Shown here: in pieces, positions 1-12,900 of the stretch
Numbering within the stretch: the first letter of the stretch is position 1
Layout: every line of letters starts with the position of its first letter
Source of the DNA: Diplonema papillatum
Taxonomy: Eukaryota; Euglenozoa; Diplonemea; Diplonemida; Diplonemidae
Length of the DNA: 64,000 nucleotides
Reading direction: 5' to 3'
NCBI GenBank assembly: GCA_030068145.1
Contig: JAPJBO010000548.1
Location: 89,116-153,115 of the forward strand
Position numbers and translations under genes: made by a program
The notes under the pieces: generated by a model
The model's database searches: none
Told to the model about the DNA's origin: nothing
What the model saw: the letters and a program-made list of their open reading frames with translations, nothing else

Positions 1-517
1 TTTCGCTCTTCAACTAGCCTGGATTGAAAAGCGTCCGTGCTACATTCGGCTCCTTTGATTTCTGCCCAAGTTCATGGCTTGTGTGCAAAGGAGCTACGTT
101 CATTGCTTTTGCAAACGGCAGAAGAACATTAAACCAAGTACGGGGAGTCGTGTTCAATTCTGTTTTCTTTTGAGTACGTGCCACTTTCTCGCGGCTGAGT
201 TCGTCGTCGCCTGCCATTGCGTCGTCAAGATTTGAGTCCTTGCCGAGTGCGACCTGCTTGCCTTTTGCGCCCCCGTATCATAGCGCCGAAGGCATCTTTC
301 AGCGTGTTCCACAGGTTAAACCTGCGCGGATGAAGAGGCCAAGTAGTATAATATGACACTCATATTTTAAAGCATGCTGCTTCTGATTGTGGACGCGTGA
401 TTACCCTCTACAACAACCCGCACCGCAGGAATCGCCCGCGTTCTGTCACCGTCGGGACTGGGCCAAAGAGACTCGGACAATGCCGAGAAGGCCCGGAACT
501 CGCTGACAAATGAAATA

Positions 518-2089
518 ATGCTGAGCGTCACGACACTCAAAGACGCCGTCGCAGAGCAGCAGGAAAACCTCGATGCCATGGATCAGAAACTCAGCTCCCT
601 TACAGAAAGTATGCCATGCTCCATCCTAAGCAAGGCTCCAATATGGTGCCAACACGTCCAGAAAAGCGACAAAAAACTCAAACGTGTTATTACGGGATGG
701 TAGTGAGGAGGCCGGAAACTACTCGGAGAGATGGACCCTGCACTCTCTCTCTCTCTCTCTCTCCCCTCTCTTACTCAGCATACTATCACCGAATGCACGA
801 GATGCTATCGCCAACGAAAAGTAGAAGAAACCAACCGACAACTACGCATTTTCCCCCTGGCACAAAAGCTTCAGATCCTTTCGTGCCATTACCACTTGAA
901 GCGGCTAAGCGTCCAGCTCAGAACACACGCCCCAAAAAACCGGTTGATCACACAGGGCTATTCCGACCTTCGCCTGCGGAGAACACACATCACACATAGC
1001 CAACGAGATTCCCTGCAGCTTTTGCTCTTTCAGCTAGCGCACCTCTCAATTTCAGTTCGGCTTTCAGTCTGAAATTTAGCACAACTTTCAGTTATTTGAC
1101 ACGCGTCTGGTCAAAAAAACACCACCAGTATTTTCTGCCTGCTACTGTTCGACACGTCATCTTTTGGTACTCGACAAAATCGAATGGTAACTCAGGTGCT
1201 ATTATCCAGGCCCTTTACCACTCGCACCAATACGCCAACCAATTTAGGTGTGCACGACAACCAGGTTGCGAGTGAAAAATTCGATCAAACGATCGTGGCC
1301 GACATCACGACGCTGGCCAACGCGGCCGACGTGGCAGCGAAGGATTGCTCAACGCGGAGCAAAGTCTCGGCGGAAGCGAGGTCGAAGCTGAGCGACCTGA
1401 TCTCGAAGCAAGCGGTGCTGGTGCAGCGGCTGCAGGACACCGTCACGTCGGAAGCTCGGCATCGCGAAGCGGCGACTGCAGCCATGCATGAAGAGATCCG
1501 CGCGCTTTCCCGCCAGCTCGACGACGCCGACAAGCGGACTGTGTCCGTCGCCTCTCGTATCGACTACATGGAAAACGAGATCGGGAAGGCTTCGATGACG
1601 GGATCCAAGGGCACATCCCGCGAATCAGGGTTCGATGGCTTGCGCGCGCTGTCGTTTGCCCTGCCGTACGTTGTGAAGGGCGCGTACCTTCCCTTGTTCC
1701 TTGTGTGCGAGTCTTTGATGTCGCTCAGCGTCCTGCGTGGAATCCTCCTCGTTTTCGGAATCGTCGCCGACCGGCGGAGCGACAAAGCGCAAGGAACTGA
1801 CGCCAACACAGCGCAGTCCGACTTCCTCGCGAGCCTGTCGCTCGACCCGGGCGCTGCGATGGCACGATCCCCGCCGTCGGCACCGTCCATCGCCCCCGTT
1901 CCGAAGCAGGCGGCGGGCGAAACCCCAACCACGCCAGACGAATCCTTATACGTTCGATCAGACGACCCGCGCAGGCTATCGCTGGTCAGCGACGGGTCCG
2001 ACACCGAACCCGAGCTCCAGCAACCCGTCTTCAACCCTTGCCTCCTCGACTCGCTGGATATGCAGCCGGGCCTCAGGGGGCCAAGGTAG
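518..2089 (+). CDS. Coiled-coil protein with hydrophobic (membrane) segment, two exons
   Basis: Family not recognised. Two coiled-coil-like coding blocks join well across an intron at 609-1247: a GTATGC donor after a phase-1 codon and an acceptor at AATTTAG, which keeps frame and gives 310 residues. The first exon (ending VAEQQENLDAMDQKLSSLTE) and the second (ITTLANAADVAAKD..., then an RHREAATAAMHEEIRALSRQ stretch) are heptad-like, Ala/Lys/Glu-rich helices. A hydrophobic region follows at about nt 1650-1770 (ALPYVVKGAYLPLFLVCES and VLRGILLVFGIVA), consistent with one or two membrane spans or a hairpin. The C-terminal ~100 residues are Pro/Ser/Asp-rich and look disordered. The first exon's frame is open back to nt 401, and a possible acceptor ends at 428, so ATG 518 may not be the true start. 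If the intron is not real, ATG 1184 starts the second exon alone. Inference: a membrane-anchored tether-like protein. Confidence 0.55.
640..770. repeat. Dispersed repeat with (CT)n tract, copy 1
   Basis: This stretch carries a block resembling GTGAGGAGGCCGGAAACT, then a GATGG[A/T]CCCTGCACTCT motif, ending in a (CT)n microsatellite at about 741-768. The same order of blocks is seen at 15075-15212. It lies in the predicted intron of the coiled-coil gene. The two copies are clearly related but diverged, so this is an old interspersed repeat of unknown type. Confidence 0.5.
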
Positions 2090-2178
2090 GCGTTGGGCAG
2101 TTGGTGGACCCGACGAGTTCCCGACGTTGCTTTTTGATCCTTCGAACCTCTCTTCCTAACCTAGACAAGCATTGTCTG

Positions 2179-2214
<36 letters not shown>

Positions 2215-2260
2215 TTTTCACCGAGAGAGAGCCCATCGGGCCATCGCATTCCGACAGCAG

Positions 2261-3066
2261 TGCCGTGATGCTGCCACTAGATGGATTTTTGGCTGAACCT
2301 CTAGCCACAAAACCTTCTGTTTTGTGCCGTGATGCTACCGCTGAACCTCTCGCCACAAGACCTTCTGTTTATGCCGTGATGCTACCGCTGGATGGATTTT
2401 GGCTGAACCTCTAGCCACAAAACCTTCTGTTTTATGCCGTGATGCTACCACTGGATGGATTTTGGCTGAACCTCTAGCCACAAAACCTTCTGTTTTATGC
2501 CGTGATGCTACCACTGGATGGATTTTGGCTGAACCTCTAGCCACAAAACCTTCTGTTTTATGCCGTGATGCTACCACTGGATGGATTTTGGCTGAACCTC
2601 TAGCCACAAAACCTTCTGTTTTATGCCGTGATGCTACCACTGGATGGATTTTGGCTGAACCTCTAGCCACAAAACCTTCTGTTTTATGCCGTGATGCTAC
2701 CACTGGATGGATTTTGGCTGAACCTCTAGCCACAAAACCTTCTGTTTTATGCCGTGATGCTACCACTGGATGGATTTTGGCTGAACCTCTAGCCACAGAA
2801 CCTTCTGTTTTATGCCGTGATGCTACCACTGGATGGATTTTGGCTGAACCTCTAGCCACAAAACCTTCTGTTTTATGCCGTGATGCTACCACTGGATGGA
2901 TTTTGGCTGAACCTCTAGCCACAGAACCTTCTGTTTTATGCCGTGATGCTAACACGGGATGGATTTTGGCTGAACCTCTTGCCACAAAACCTTCCGTTTT
3001 ATGCCGTGATGCTACCACTGGATGGATTTTGGCTGAACCTCTAGCCACAAAACCTTCTGTTTTATT
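2261..3066. repeat. 63-bp minisatellite, about 13 units
   Basis: Units begin at GATGCTACC. The regular ones start at 2441, 2504, 2567, 2630, 2693, 2756, 2819, 2882, 2945 and 3008, exactly 63 bp apart, after about three degenerate or shortened units. Since 63 is a multiple of 3, the array is open in at least one frame on each strand: + reads a 21-residue unit containing GWILAEPLATKPSVLCRDA, and - reads one containing HKTEGFVARGSAKIHPVVAS. Unit-to-unit differences (e.g. ACAAAA to ACAGAA) change the amino acid on both strands, so purifying selection is not apparent. I treat it as a tandem repeat, not a gene. A + frame (2399-3433) and a - frame (3150-2335) run beyond it, but nothing outside the array looks coding. 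Confidence 0.9.
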
Positions 3067-3945
3067 CTTCCGCGGCTCTAGCCTCAGTGGAGCCTCCATG
3101 TGCCGAGAGAAAAATGCTTTCGAGCGGAGTTGCGCCCCTGCCGGACCCAACGAGCTCCTGGAGCGGCGAAATCCCGTTCCAACTACGCCTTACCATCTCA
3201 GCGCGAAGACACTTTCGCTTTTGCTACGGGGGTGTGCACCCTGCAAACGCAGAATGGGCTCGTCTGGCGAGGAACAACCAAATCCACTAGCTTCCTTCAT
3301 CGGCACCCTTCTTTCCTATCCCGGCCGACAGTTCAAAGCCCGAACGCCGCTAGCTCCTGACGGTGCAAAATGCTCGGGTTGTGTGCTTCCGTGTGATTTT
3401 CCAGCAGTCTTCTTGTGCGTTTTCAGAATTTGAGCAGCGTTGGCAACCTCAAGCTTGTGCGACTTCTCTGCGGTGCCCCAAGGGGTCAAGTCGTCGATAC
3501 TCCTGTACAATTCGAGACATAGCAACCACAGTTGCACTCTGACACCGCCGACTGAACAAGAAAGCTAGATTCATGGCGGTTGGTAACATGCCACTCCGTA
3601 GCCGTCCCCGCAGATTCTTGTCAACCCGGCGAAGAAAGGTGTTTTCATCGTCATCGTGAGCAGCGTCAGCAGCATGCGGACCCGGTGCACACATAAAATA
3701 TCCATTCTGTAGCTGTCAATCGAGGACACGAGCACTTCCTTTCATTGTTCCCACACATTAGGAGGGGAGGGGCGTAGGTCAAGCTTTGGCCTCACAAACT
3801 CCACCGCAAGTTGTCGACGGTTGCGAGCACAATCAATCAGCAAACAAGGCCGAGACAGGCGGAAACAAGCAGACACTGCAGTCATCCCCTGTAAGATCGC
3901 GCACTGGGTATCGATAAAGAGGACAAGAAGGCCATCCCTCGGCCG
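3067..3945. other. Intergenic, no supported gene
   Basis: Between the minisatellite and the giant gene I see only short, overlapping open frames on both strands with no family resemblance. The 5' leader and promoter of the giant gene should lie here, but no TATA-like or other recognisable core element stands out. Confidence 0.5.
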
Positions 3946-6900
3946 ATGGAAGAGTCGAAAGACACTTCTCTGCAACGGGAATCAGCCGGGGGTGGCGTCT
4001 CGCACGCTCTGCACCAGAAGGCAAGCCTGACGCCGCCGCGCGTGCCGCTTTCTCCGCACAGAAATCGAAAGAAGCAACAACCGCTTTCACTAGTCCAAAC
4101 GCCGTCACGGGTTCCGCTTGTCCCCCCCAGCGTGCAACCAGGCAGCAATGGCAGCGGCGCCGGCTCTTTGCCCCTGGGAATCAACAACACGATCACTCTG
4201 TCGGTAGGCTCACCGGCGGTCCCAGACACTGAGACTGCAGCCGCCACGCCGCCTATCTTAACCCTTCCCCCTCACAACCAAGGGTTCAAATCCCGTGAAT
4301 CCGATGCCTGCCACTCTGCTGCTGGCTCTAGCGCATGCGGGTCGCCACCGCCGATCGTCGTCCCTGCTGCAAAACGCGCGTCCGCTGCTGAGGCTGCGGC
4401 CTGTCCTCCTCCGACGGCCTCGCCTCAGGCAGCTGGACTCTCGCCAGACGACTCATTTCCGGCGCACGAGCCGAACGCAACCAACAACCCTTCCTCCCCT
4501 TCTCTGTGCGATGCCTCGAAACCCCGCGTTCAGCCTCCGACCCCCGGCAGCCGCAGCGTTTTGTCTTTGCTTTCGACATCCGCGTCGAAACCGCTGAAGC
4601 AGTTGCGGCTGCTTTCTTCGTGCCTGAACACACTCTCAACCTCCGCCGCCACCGACCGGCCCGCAGACCAGCGCAGCTTGCTTTGCCTGCGGCGCCCCCC
4701 GAAGCTTGTCGTTGGGGCAGATGAAGACGAAGCGCAAGATTTAGGTGGAATAGACGATCGAAAGGAGGAGTACGCGGCACCGCGCCCCAGTTGGAGCGGG
4801 CTGCTGCCGCTGCGTGAGGCCGCCGCTGTCGGCGACGCGGTCCTTCGGTTCCTGCTGGAGTCGGCGGTGCGGGCGTCCGGCGGCGAAAGCTCGGGCGCTC
4901 CTTCCCGCCGCCAGTCCCTGCGGCACCTGCGCTTCCTGAGCGAGACCGGAGCACGTCCGTCCAACTCGATGCTGGATTTGCTGGCTGCCGGGTCTCGCAG
5001 CGGTAGCCCCGGTGCTGCGCAGGAATCGAAGCCGCCTTCCTCAAACCCGTTGTCCCTGCCGCCGACCCCGATGCAAGCTGGCAGGTACCCGCGGCTCAAG
5101 CTCTTGAAGCGTTCCGCGGAGCCGAAGCAGTGCCCGCTACTCTTTCGGCTGGCGGGGCTCGCCAACGACAAGCGGCCGCCGCTGGATTCGTCGCGCGAGG
5201 CGGCGGACGACGCCGCGTTTCTGCCGCGCCTCCGGTACCTGCAAGCTGACGGCCGCGGGTGCCCTGCCCTTTGCTTCCTGCTCAACAACCTCCCGAAGCG
5301 GAGGAAGGCGCAGCGTGCCCGGATGGCCGCGCCGCTCGACGCCGAGAAACCCGCCCCACCCGCGTCGGCCGACGGCGAACTTGCGGCGGAGTCGTCCGTC
5401 GAGTGCACCCCGCGCAAGTTCAAGTTCGGCAGCGCCGCCTCCGAGCTTCCGGAAGCCGCGGAGTCGGGGCGGCTGGGCGGAGAGGACGACAGCCGACCCG
5501 CCGAAAACCAGGTCTCGTCGTCGTCGTGGTGGCCGGGCCGCATCGGCACCCGCGAAAGCCTCGCGTCGACCGACGACGCGGTGCTGCAGGTGCTGAAGGA
5601 TCTCGGCGACGAGCCAGCGTACGTCGACGCCAGCAGCAGCAACGCAACCGAGAGCCGAAGGTTCTCTGGCACGTCGATGGGGCTCAAGTCCGATAGCCGG
5701 ACCAGCGCCACGGATCCCCCCTTTCAAAGAGTGTACAGCGAGTGGACCGGAGGCGGCTTGTCGAAGCAGCACCGGCACTCTAGGAGGAAGAGAAAGTCCC
5801 GTGATTACAGCAGCGGGAACGTCAACAACTGGCAGTCCTTCGACAACCAGCCTTGGGACATGATTCGGCCTGCCTCGGAGGCTAGCATCGCGGAGCACGA
5901 CCCGTGGGACGTCGTCAGACCGATTGACATGACCGCCCTGCAAGAGAACGAGCCATGGGACTTGGTCCATTCTTCAGATGAAATAGGCGCGGTGGTCTCA
6001 GGCTTTTTCGCAGAAGATGCCAGGTTACCGGCAGGGTACCAAGGACTCCCTGTCCTAGAAGCAGCGGCCTTGTCGATCATCAACGAGAAGCCCCTGCCAG
6101 GACTTGTGATCTTGAAGCAGTCCGTCGTGAGCTCTGAATACGCCCACGCGTTGCGGATGGCACCGGTTGAAACATCGTCGTGGGCGAACCATCCGTTCGA
6201 TCAGACAGTCGAAACCGAGGACGATAAAAGTGACGCGAATCACTCGGCAGCCCCACCTGACTCCGCCCGAACCAATATCATCGCCGCTGTGCCACTTGAA
6301 CCAGTCAGGCACAATCCACCGTACTCCGCAGATGCCTGCACACTCAGTACCGCGACCATTGCAGTTGCCACTTGCATCCTCGTTAACCAGCTAAGAACCG
6401 CCGCGACGCGGAAGCACGCAAGAGAGGCAGCGTGCGGGGCTGCGATTGCTGCCGTGGTTGCTGGGAGCGACGGCGCGTGGCAACTAAAGTCTGAGGAAGC
6501 ACCCGCCTCGCCCGATGCCGCTCACATCGACACAGTGAGTTCGCACAAAACAATCTCAGACACCGAGAACTCCACCGGGGGGGCGGGCACAACCGACGCG
6601 GCGTACGCAGCCGTGTTTGCCGTTGTTGCAGCTTCCGTTGACAAACCGGAGTCGGGGTCGCCCACTGGCACTCCGCGCACCGACCATTTGGACGATCACG
6701 CGGCCGAAGACGCGAAGGCAGCGACGGAAGCCGCATCGTCCGGTTTTGCAATCTCGGAAGTGAGCGTCGACAGTCGGTCAGGAAAGGGGCTGTCCATCAT
6801 TCTGAACGCGTCGCCAGGGCCCGTTCTCGACTCCGCCGTAACCGAGGATCCGACACAACGCGAAGCCGACGCACATCCCGTGCCGGCGAGCCGGAAGCCA

Positions 6901-9900
6901 TCTGTAGGTACAGAGTGCCTTGCCCAAGAGGCTACCCTCCAGGAGCCGGTAGCCTCCGCAAATGAACCCGCAGTGAAGCCATCCGAAAGTATCGGGTCCC
7001 TGCTGCTAGAGACTGTACCGGCGGAACCCCTGGCTTCCGCAATAGAGCCCCAGGCAAACAGTGAAACGACAGCCGGTGAGGGTCGTGTCAGCCGCCGGGA
7101 ATCTGGGAGCGAACTTCCTCCCCTTTCCGTCCACCCTGAGGTACCTCTTCCTCCCAAGCAAGCTTCAACCCCGGTCGTGGGCGACGTTGAAAATGAGATG
7201 CGATCCAAAACAGAGGGCTCCGCTGCTGATGCGGACGGGCGTGCACAGACAGCGCGAGACGAGCGAGATGCAGTCGTGCCGCGAAAGGAACCCGAACCGA
7301 CGAGCAAGCCGCAGAAGCCGAGCAGCATGTCCGCCGCTACTTCAGCGCGCAAGCGGGCCACCCCGCCGCATCTGCTGGCGTTCGGGACGCAACCGACGAA
7401 GGAAGCTTCGGAAGCGAAGGCGCCGGGGCTGAGAGCGTTGCGGGACAGTTGCGCGGACGGCGGCAGCTCGCTTTGCTACGTGCGCGCGCTGATTGGGCTG
7501 GGCGAGGACGTGCACACAGACAGCATCCGGTTACCGGAAAAGAGGGACCCCTCCCTGGGCGGCGGCAACGCCGGGCGAAGGAGCGTGTCGCCAAAGACTC
7601 CGTCGACGCCAGGCTACGAGGCGGGCATCGTGTTGAAAGGCCTTCGAGCCATCACAACCGACGCGAATCCGTACGTCCTTGCGCTCTGCCAACTCTGCAG
7701 CAGCACCGCCCCCAACTCACCTCTGTCGCCTTCCACGAGCGTGAACTTCTCGTTCCCCCGCTCTCCCGCGCTTTCGCACGAGGTCTTCTGCCCCCACCTG
7801 AACACGCCTCCCTTCTCTCTCTCGGACACTTCGCACCTGAAGTTCCCTGGCCTGACCGTCCTCGCCCTCTCGCAGCCGCCGCCGGCCGACCCGGCGATGG
7901 AGTTCCTCATCCGGTGCCTCGCCGCAACAGTCGGCGACAAAAGCGACGTGTTCTCCCCCATCTCCTGCTCGCCCGCCTCCGCCGACGCCGGGTCCCCGGC
8001 GTACTCCGCGTCGAACAAGGCCCCGTTCCTTCTCGGGACGCCCGGTTTGGCGCTGGGGGCGGCGAAGGAGAAGGCAGCCGCGGAAGCCACGAAGAAGACG
8101 CGGGACCGCGGCGGCCGGCCGCCGTCGCCGTGCCTCTCGCTGCCCCCGCCGTCGTGCGTGTCGCTCGACATGTCGCCGCCGTCGCCGGATTCACTCTTCT
8201 TGTCGCCCGGCGGCGAGGTGGGGCCGGCACCCATTCTGTTGATCTCGCAGCCGGCACCTGGCCACACGCCTGACCACCTTGACCCTGAGTGGGCGGGGTT
8301 GTCCGAATACGACCCTCAGGGACCTCTTCCAGCCGAAGCGAGTACTGGCCTGTACCTCATCGCCTCCGTCTTGCAGGACGAGGGCGACGCGTCTCTCCCC
8401 GTCGTGTCGCTGCTCCTCGACGCATACCAGCCGAGCAGCCGCACGTCCCTCGCTTCCGGCGACGGCGGTGCGTCCCCGTCTTGCGCGCCCCAGCCGCCTC
8501 TTCTCGGCGAGCTTTCGTCGCCTCCGCCGCTCGCCGGCCTCCTCTACCTGAAAGACAGCATCCCCCCGGAATCACTCGCCCGCCGCAACCACCTCGCCAT
8601 GCTCTTCGACGGCTGCCAGCGGCGGAGCTCTGGCGACGTGTCCAACGCTCATTCCGACAAGGTCCGCGCGTGCGCCCCGGGTGCCGAAGGAGATGCTCTC
8701 GCCCAGGAGCGCCGTCGCATATTTGCGGATGATTCGATGCAGTTGTCGTCCTCCCTCACGACGGTGTTGAACGACCTCGCGGATCACTCGGACCACGACA
8801 AGGCACTTGATGGCTCAATCAAAAAAATGCCTAGCCTGGTTAGCATTGCCGACGCGGCCGGGCTCCGTCTCCTTGCGCTGTCGTTGTCTGCTGACCACCT
8901 TCCTCGCAAGAAGCACTTGTGCATGCTTCTCGACACATGGCAACATCCCGAGGATTCAGTCAAGGGGAACAGCGAATGCCCCGCTGCCGCGCTTCAAGGA
9001 CGGGACACGCGCGTGACTGCGTCCCAGCCTCCTCAAGCCACGGCTCGGGTCGCACCCCCACAGCAGCAACACGCAGCCAAACCCGCCGCCGCTGCGTCGC
9101 ATCTCGCTGACCACCACCTGTTGTCGTTCCTCGCGGAGTCGATACCCCTCGGAAAATGCACGTACCTGCGCGTGCTGCAGAAGACCTGCCGAAACGCTTC
9201 GCTGCCCGCGATCGCACCCGCCGCCGCCGGTCAGCAGGCGCGGGACGCGCACAGCCAGCGCCCTGCTGCGGCGGCTCTGCCCCCAGCCGCTGCTGGGAAT
9301 CAACCAAAACCGGCACGCGACGTGGACAGCCCTAGGCGCGCGGTGGCTCTGCCCCCAGCTTTTGTAGGTTCTGGCCGCGGAAACGGACCGAAACCCGGTG
9401 CAAACGCGAGGGTAGAGACTGCGCCATCTGCCTTGCCAGCATCCGACAGTCTCGTCAGCGTTGCCGGCACAAAGAGTAAACGTGCGCAGAACATGACCCA
9501 GATCGACCGTCTTTCCCCTGGGTTGGCTTTGCTTACGGGTTCCTTGCTGTCGGAGCGTCCCACGCATTCAGGGTACTTGTGCTTGCTTCTCGAGACGTGC
9601 CGAGCTGATGCTGCCGCGGCTTCGCTAGTTTCCGGCGAGGCGAGCCCTCCGACTACAACTACAACATCGCCTGGCAACGATGTCTTGTCCTTGACGGAGA
9701 CCGCCTCCAACCAGCAGAACACGACAGGGCAAGTGCCCTGTTCAGAAACAGGGAAGATGGACACATGCGCGTTTGTGCCATCACGGGTTGTGCACCCCTT
9801 CTCCCCGCAGCAGCAGTTTTCAGCGCAGTTCGAACACGATAACCCGAAGGCGATGCCGCAAACTGAAGACTCGATGCAGTCTATTCGGACAGACAGTCTG

Positions 9901-12900
9901 AGCATGCAGCCTGCCAAGGACAGCATTATCAAGCCAAGGCAAGACGTGCCGTACGAATGGTTGCTTCTGCTTTCTGAGTTGTTGGTACCGAGCCAAGAAC
10001 ATTTTAAGCTTCTCTTGGACAGCCGTCACCGCTTGATCACGACGCAGGACAACGCGAAGGCCATCTCGTTCAGCACCGCAGTTCCACACGAGATTCCCTC
10101 CCAACGTGCTGCGACGCCACACACACAAACGGCACCGGTGCTACCAGTCGACAGTGTTTCGGCCGCTCCCGAGTTCGACGGGGTTTCTGATCTCCTCTTC
10201 AACCGGCCGAAGAAGCCGATCCTGCCGTCGTCCCTGCGCTGTGTGCGCCCGCAACCCGTCTCCGGTCTGCAAGTATTGATCGACGCGGCGGAGCCTCATT
10301 CATGCTGCTACCTCGATGCTTTGCTGCGGGTGGGACGCGAGATGGATGAAGGCACGAAGAGGGGGCTTCCCGCTGAACAGACCTTCAGCGAAACGCGGCT
10401 GCCGGATGACGAGGCGCAGCGAAACAATGCATCCGCCGACGTTACCGAGGTGTGGACGTTGGACGACCGTCCGCATTGCGCTGACGCGGATTTCGAGCTG
10501 CGGGGCGCTCCGTGCAGGGACATCAGCATGGCTGTGCCGACAGGGCAGCTGCGGCTGTCGGGTCGCAGTAGCGGCTTGCACCACGTATCAGCCATGGCCG
10601 AATGCAGCGCGGAACCTGTGCCGAGTCTCGCTTTCCTGGCGGGCCGCAGCCCGAGTCCTCCCCCGCCAGCTGTTGGAGCGAAGTGCCATGCTTTGCCGCT
10701 GGCTCTGCCCGAAGCTGTGGTCGCGCTCGCCGCCGTCGCTTACAGTGCGGCGTGGAGCGGCCGGCTGCAGTGCCTGCACCAGCGCGCGTCGCTCGTCCAA
10801 AAGTGGTACCGAGCCCGGCTCGCGGCTGCCCACACCGCCGCCGCTGCGAGGGAGCAGGCGGATGCGGTTGATTCGTCGGCGCGGTTTATCCAATCCTGGT
10901 ACCGCGACCGCCGCGCGAGCGGCGGCGCCTCACCTGTTGCATCCACCCCAACAGCTCAACAGACCACCCCGGTCTCTTCGTCGCAATCCGGCAACGATGA
11001 AGCTGCCCGGTTTGCGCCGGCGCTGGCAATCCAGAAGCACGTGCGGGGGTTCATCGCCAGGAAACGCTTCGGTCTCGCCCTCCTCAACCAGAAGACGCGG
11101 CAGCAAGAGTCCGCTCGTTGCTTGCAAGCTGCCGGCAGGGGTCTTGCGGGGCGTCGTGTTTGTTTCTCTTTGTGCACTGCGCGGGGTAGTGCAGATCGGT
11201 CCGCATCTGCACGCACGGTGCAGAAGCACGTGCGGGGGTTCATCGCCAGGAAACGATTCGGTCGCGCTCTGCTCGACGAAAAAGCCCAGCGGCAACTGAG
11301 CGCTCGGCGGCTTCAAGCGGCCGGCCGAGGGCTTGCGGGACGCAGCGCTTCCTTCTCGTCGCACGCCGGCTGCGCCGCCCGCCGCTTCGCATCCGCACGC
11401 GCGGTGCAGAAGCACGTGCGGGGGTTCATCGCCAGGAAACGATTCGGCCTCGCCCTCCTCGACAACCAGCAGACGCGGCAGCAAATGCTCGTTCGTCGCT
11501 TGCAAGCTGCCGGCAGGGGTCTTGCAGGGCGACGTGCCTGTTTCTCTTTGTGCTCTGCACGGAGCAGTGCGGCTCGGTTCGCATCCGCATGCATGGTGCA
11601 GAAGCACGTGCGAGGGTTATTCGCCAGGAAGTCGTTCCGTCGCGCTCTCTGCGACCGGAGGCTGCACGAGGCCAGCGTCTGGCGCCTGCAGGCCGCCGGC
11701 AGAGGCCGCACCCACCGCGCGGCGCTTTCCGACGAGAAAACCCGCCACGCCTCCGCGGTGCTCGTGCAGAAGCATGTGCGTGGCCACCTCGCGAGGGATG
11801 GCTTCGCGCAGAACAGAGCGAAAGAGAACGCGGCACTTCACCCCCCTGCTCCGCAGAGCAGCCGGACTCCGGACCAGCCGGATCAGCCGGCATCAAACGA
11901 ACCCCAGGCTACCCCGGCGGCACGGACTGTGCAGAGATGCGGCCGGGGGCTCTTCGCACGAGGGGTGGCGTCGCGGGCGTGGACAGAAGACCGCCTCCGC
12001 AAAACGCGACTGTCGGAGTCCCGCGTCCAAGGGGCGAAGCGGGAAGCTCCAGCAGCAACCGGCCCGGATCGGCACGCGTCCGCGCTGCGCATCCAGAAGC
12101 TGTTCCGCGGCCAGCTGGCGCGAAAGAACGTCTTGTGGGCGAACGCGATGCGGGCCATGCTGTCGATGGAGCTGGCGGTCGGACACCTGCACAACAAGAT
12201 GCTCGAGGGCGCGTTGAAGCGCAAACAGGCAGGGGCCGTCTCGGCCGTGTCGGCAGCGCTGGCGCTCGCCACCCTGGCGTACGCGACTCGCGGCCAACAG
12301 GGGGGAGAAGCAGCCGAGCACCTGGTAAACGGCGGTGTCCTCGGCCGTGAGATGGCCGGTCGGAGGCCCCACGACAGCGACAAAGAGAAGGACGATTCCG
12401 AAACTGAGTACTTCACGCCGCACTCCCGGCGCATGTCGTCGCCCCTCCAGCAGCACAGGCAGGCCGAGCCCCCGAAGCGAACCTGCCGCATCAGCGCGGC
12501 GAAGCACGTGCCGGAAACCGCGCCGCCCGCCGTTTCTTGGAACCCGGCAGGCGAGGCTGGACGCCGGCCGCAGGACCGCAAAAGCACGGCGGCAGCCCCG
12601 CCCGAGTCGCCGGCGGGCCCCCAGCCGATGAACGGCAGCGGCGAAGCCTGCCGGGAACCGACCGGAAAAAGCCCCGCCGCGACGCAGACGCCGCCGGCGG
12701 CGAGCGGAGACGCGCAGCGCCGCCGCAGAACGAGCAGCGCCGCCTCCGCGAGAAGTGGCGGGCAGGGCAAGGACAAAGACAAAGACAAAGACAAGGAGAT
12801 GGGCAAAGGCAAGGGAGGGCGGCAAGCGGCGCGGGGCCCTTCGCCGCTCAAAAACCAGCCGCGGCACAGCCCCTCGTCGCGCCGGCCTTCACAAGTCTCC

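Noticed and set aside
14-217. Minus-strand 67-residue frame at the left edge
   Set aside because: No homology recognised and no upstream splice context in view; too little evidence.
2335-3150. Minus-strand repetitive frame over the minisatellite
   Set aside because: It is the complement reading of the 63-bp array; differences between units are non-synonymous on this strand and flanks show no coding signal.
4278-4300. tRNA B-box-like GGGTTCAAATCCC
   Set aside because: Lies in the giant coding region with no A-box or acceptor stem around it.
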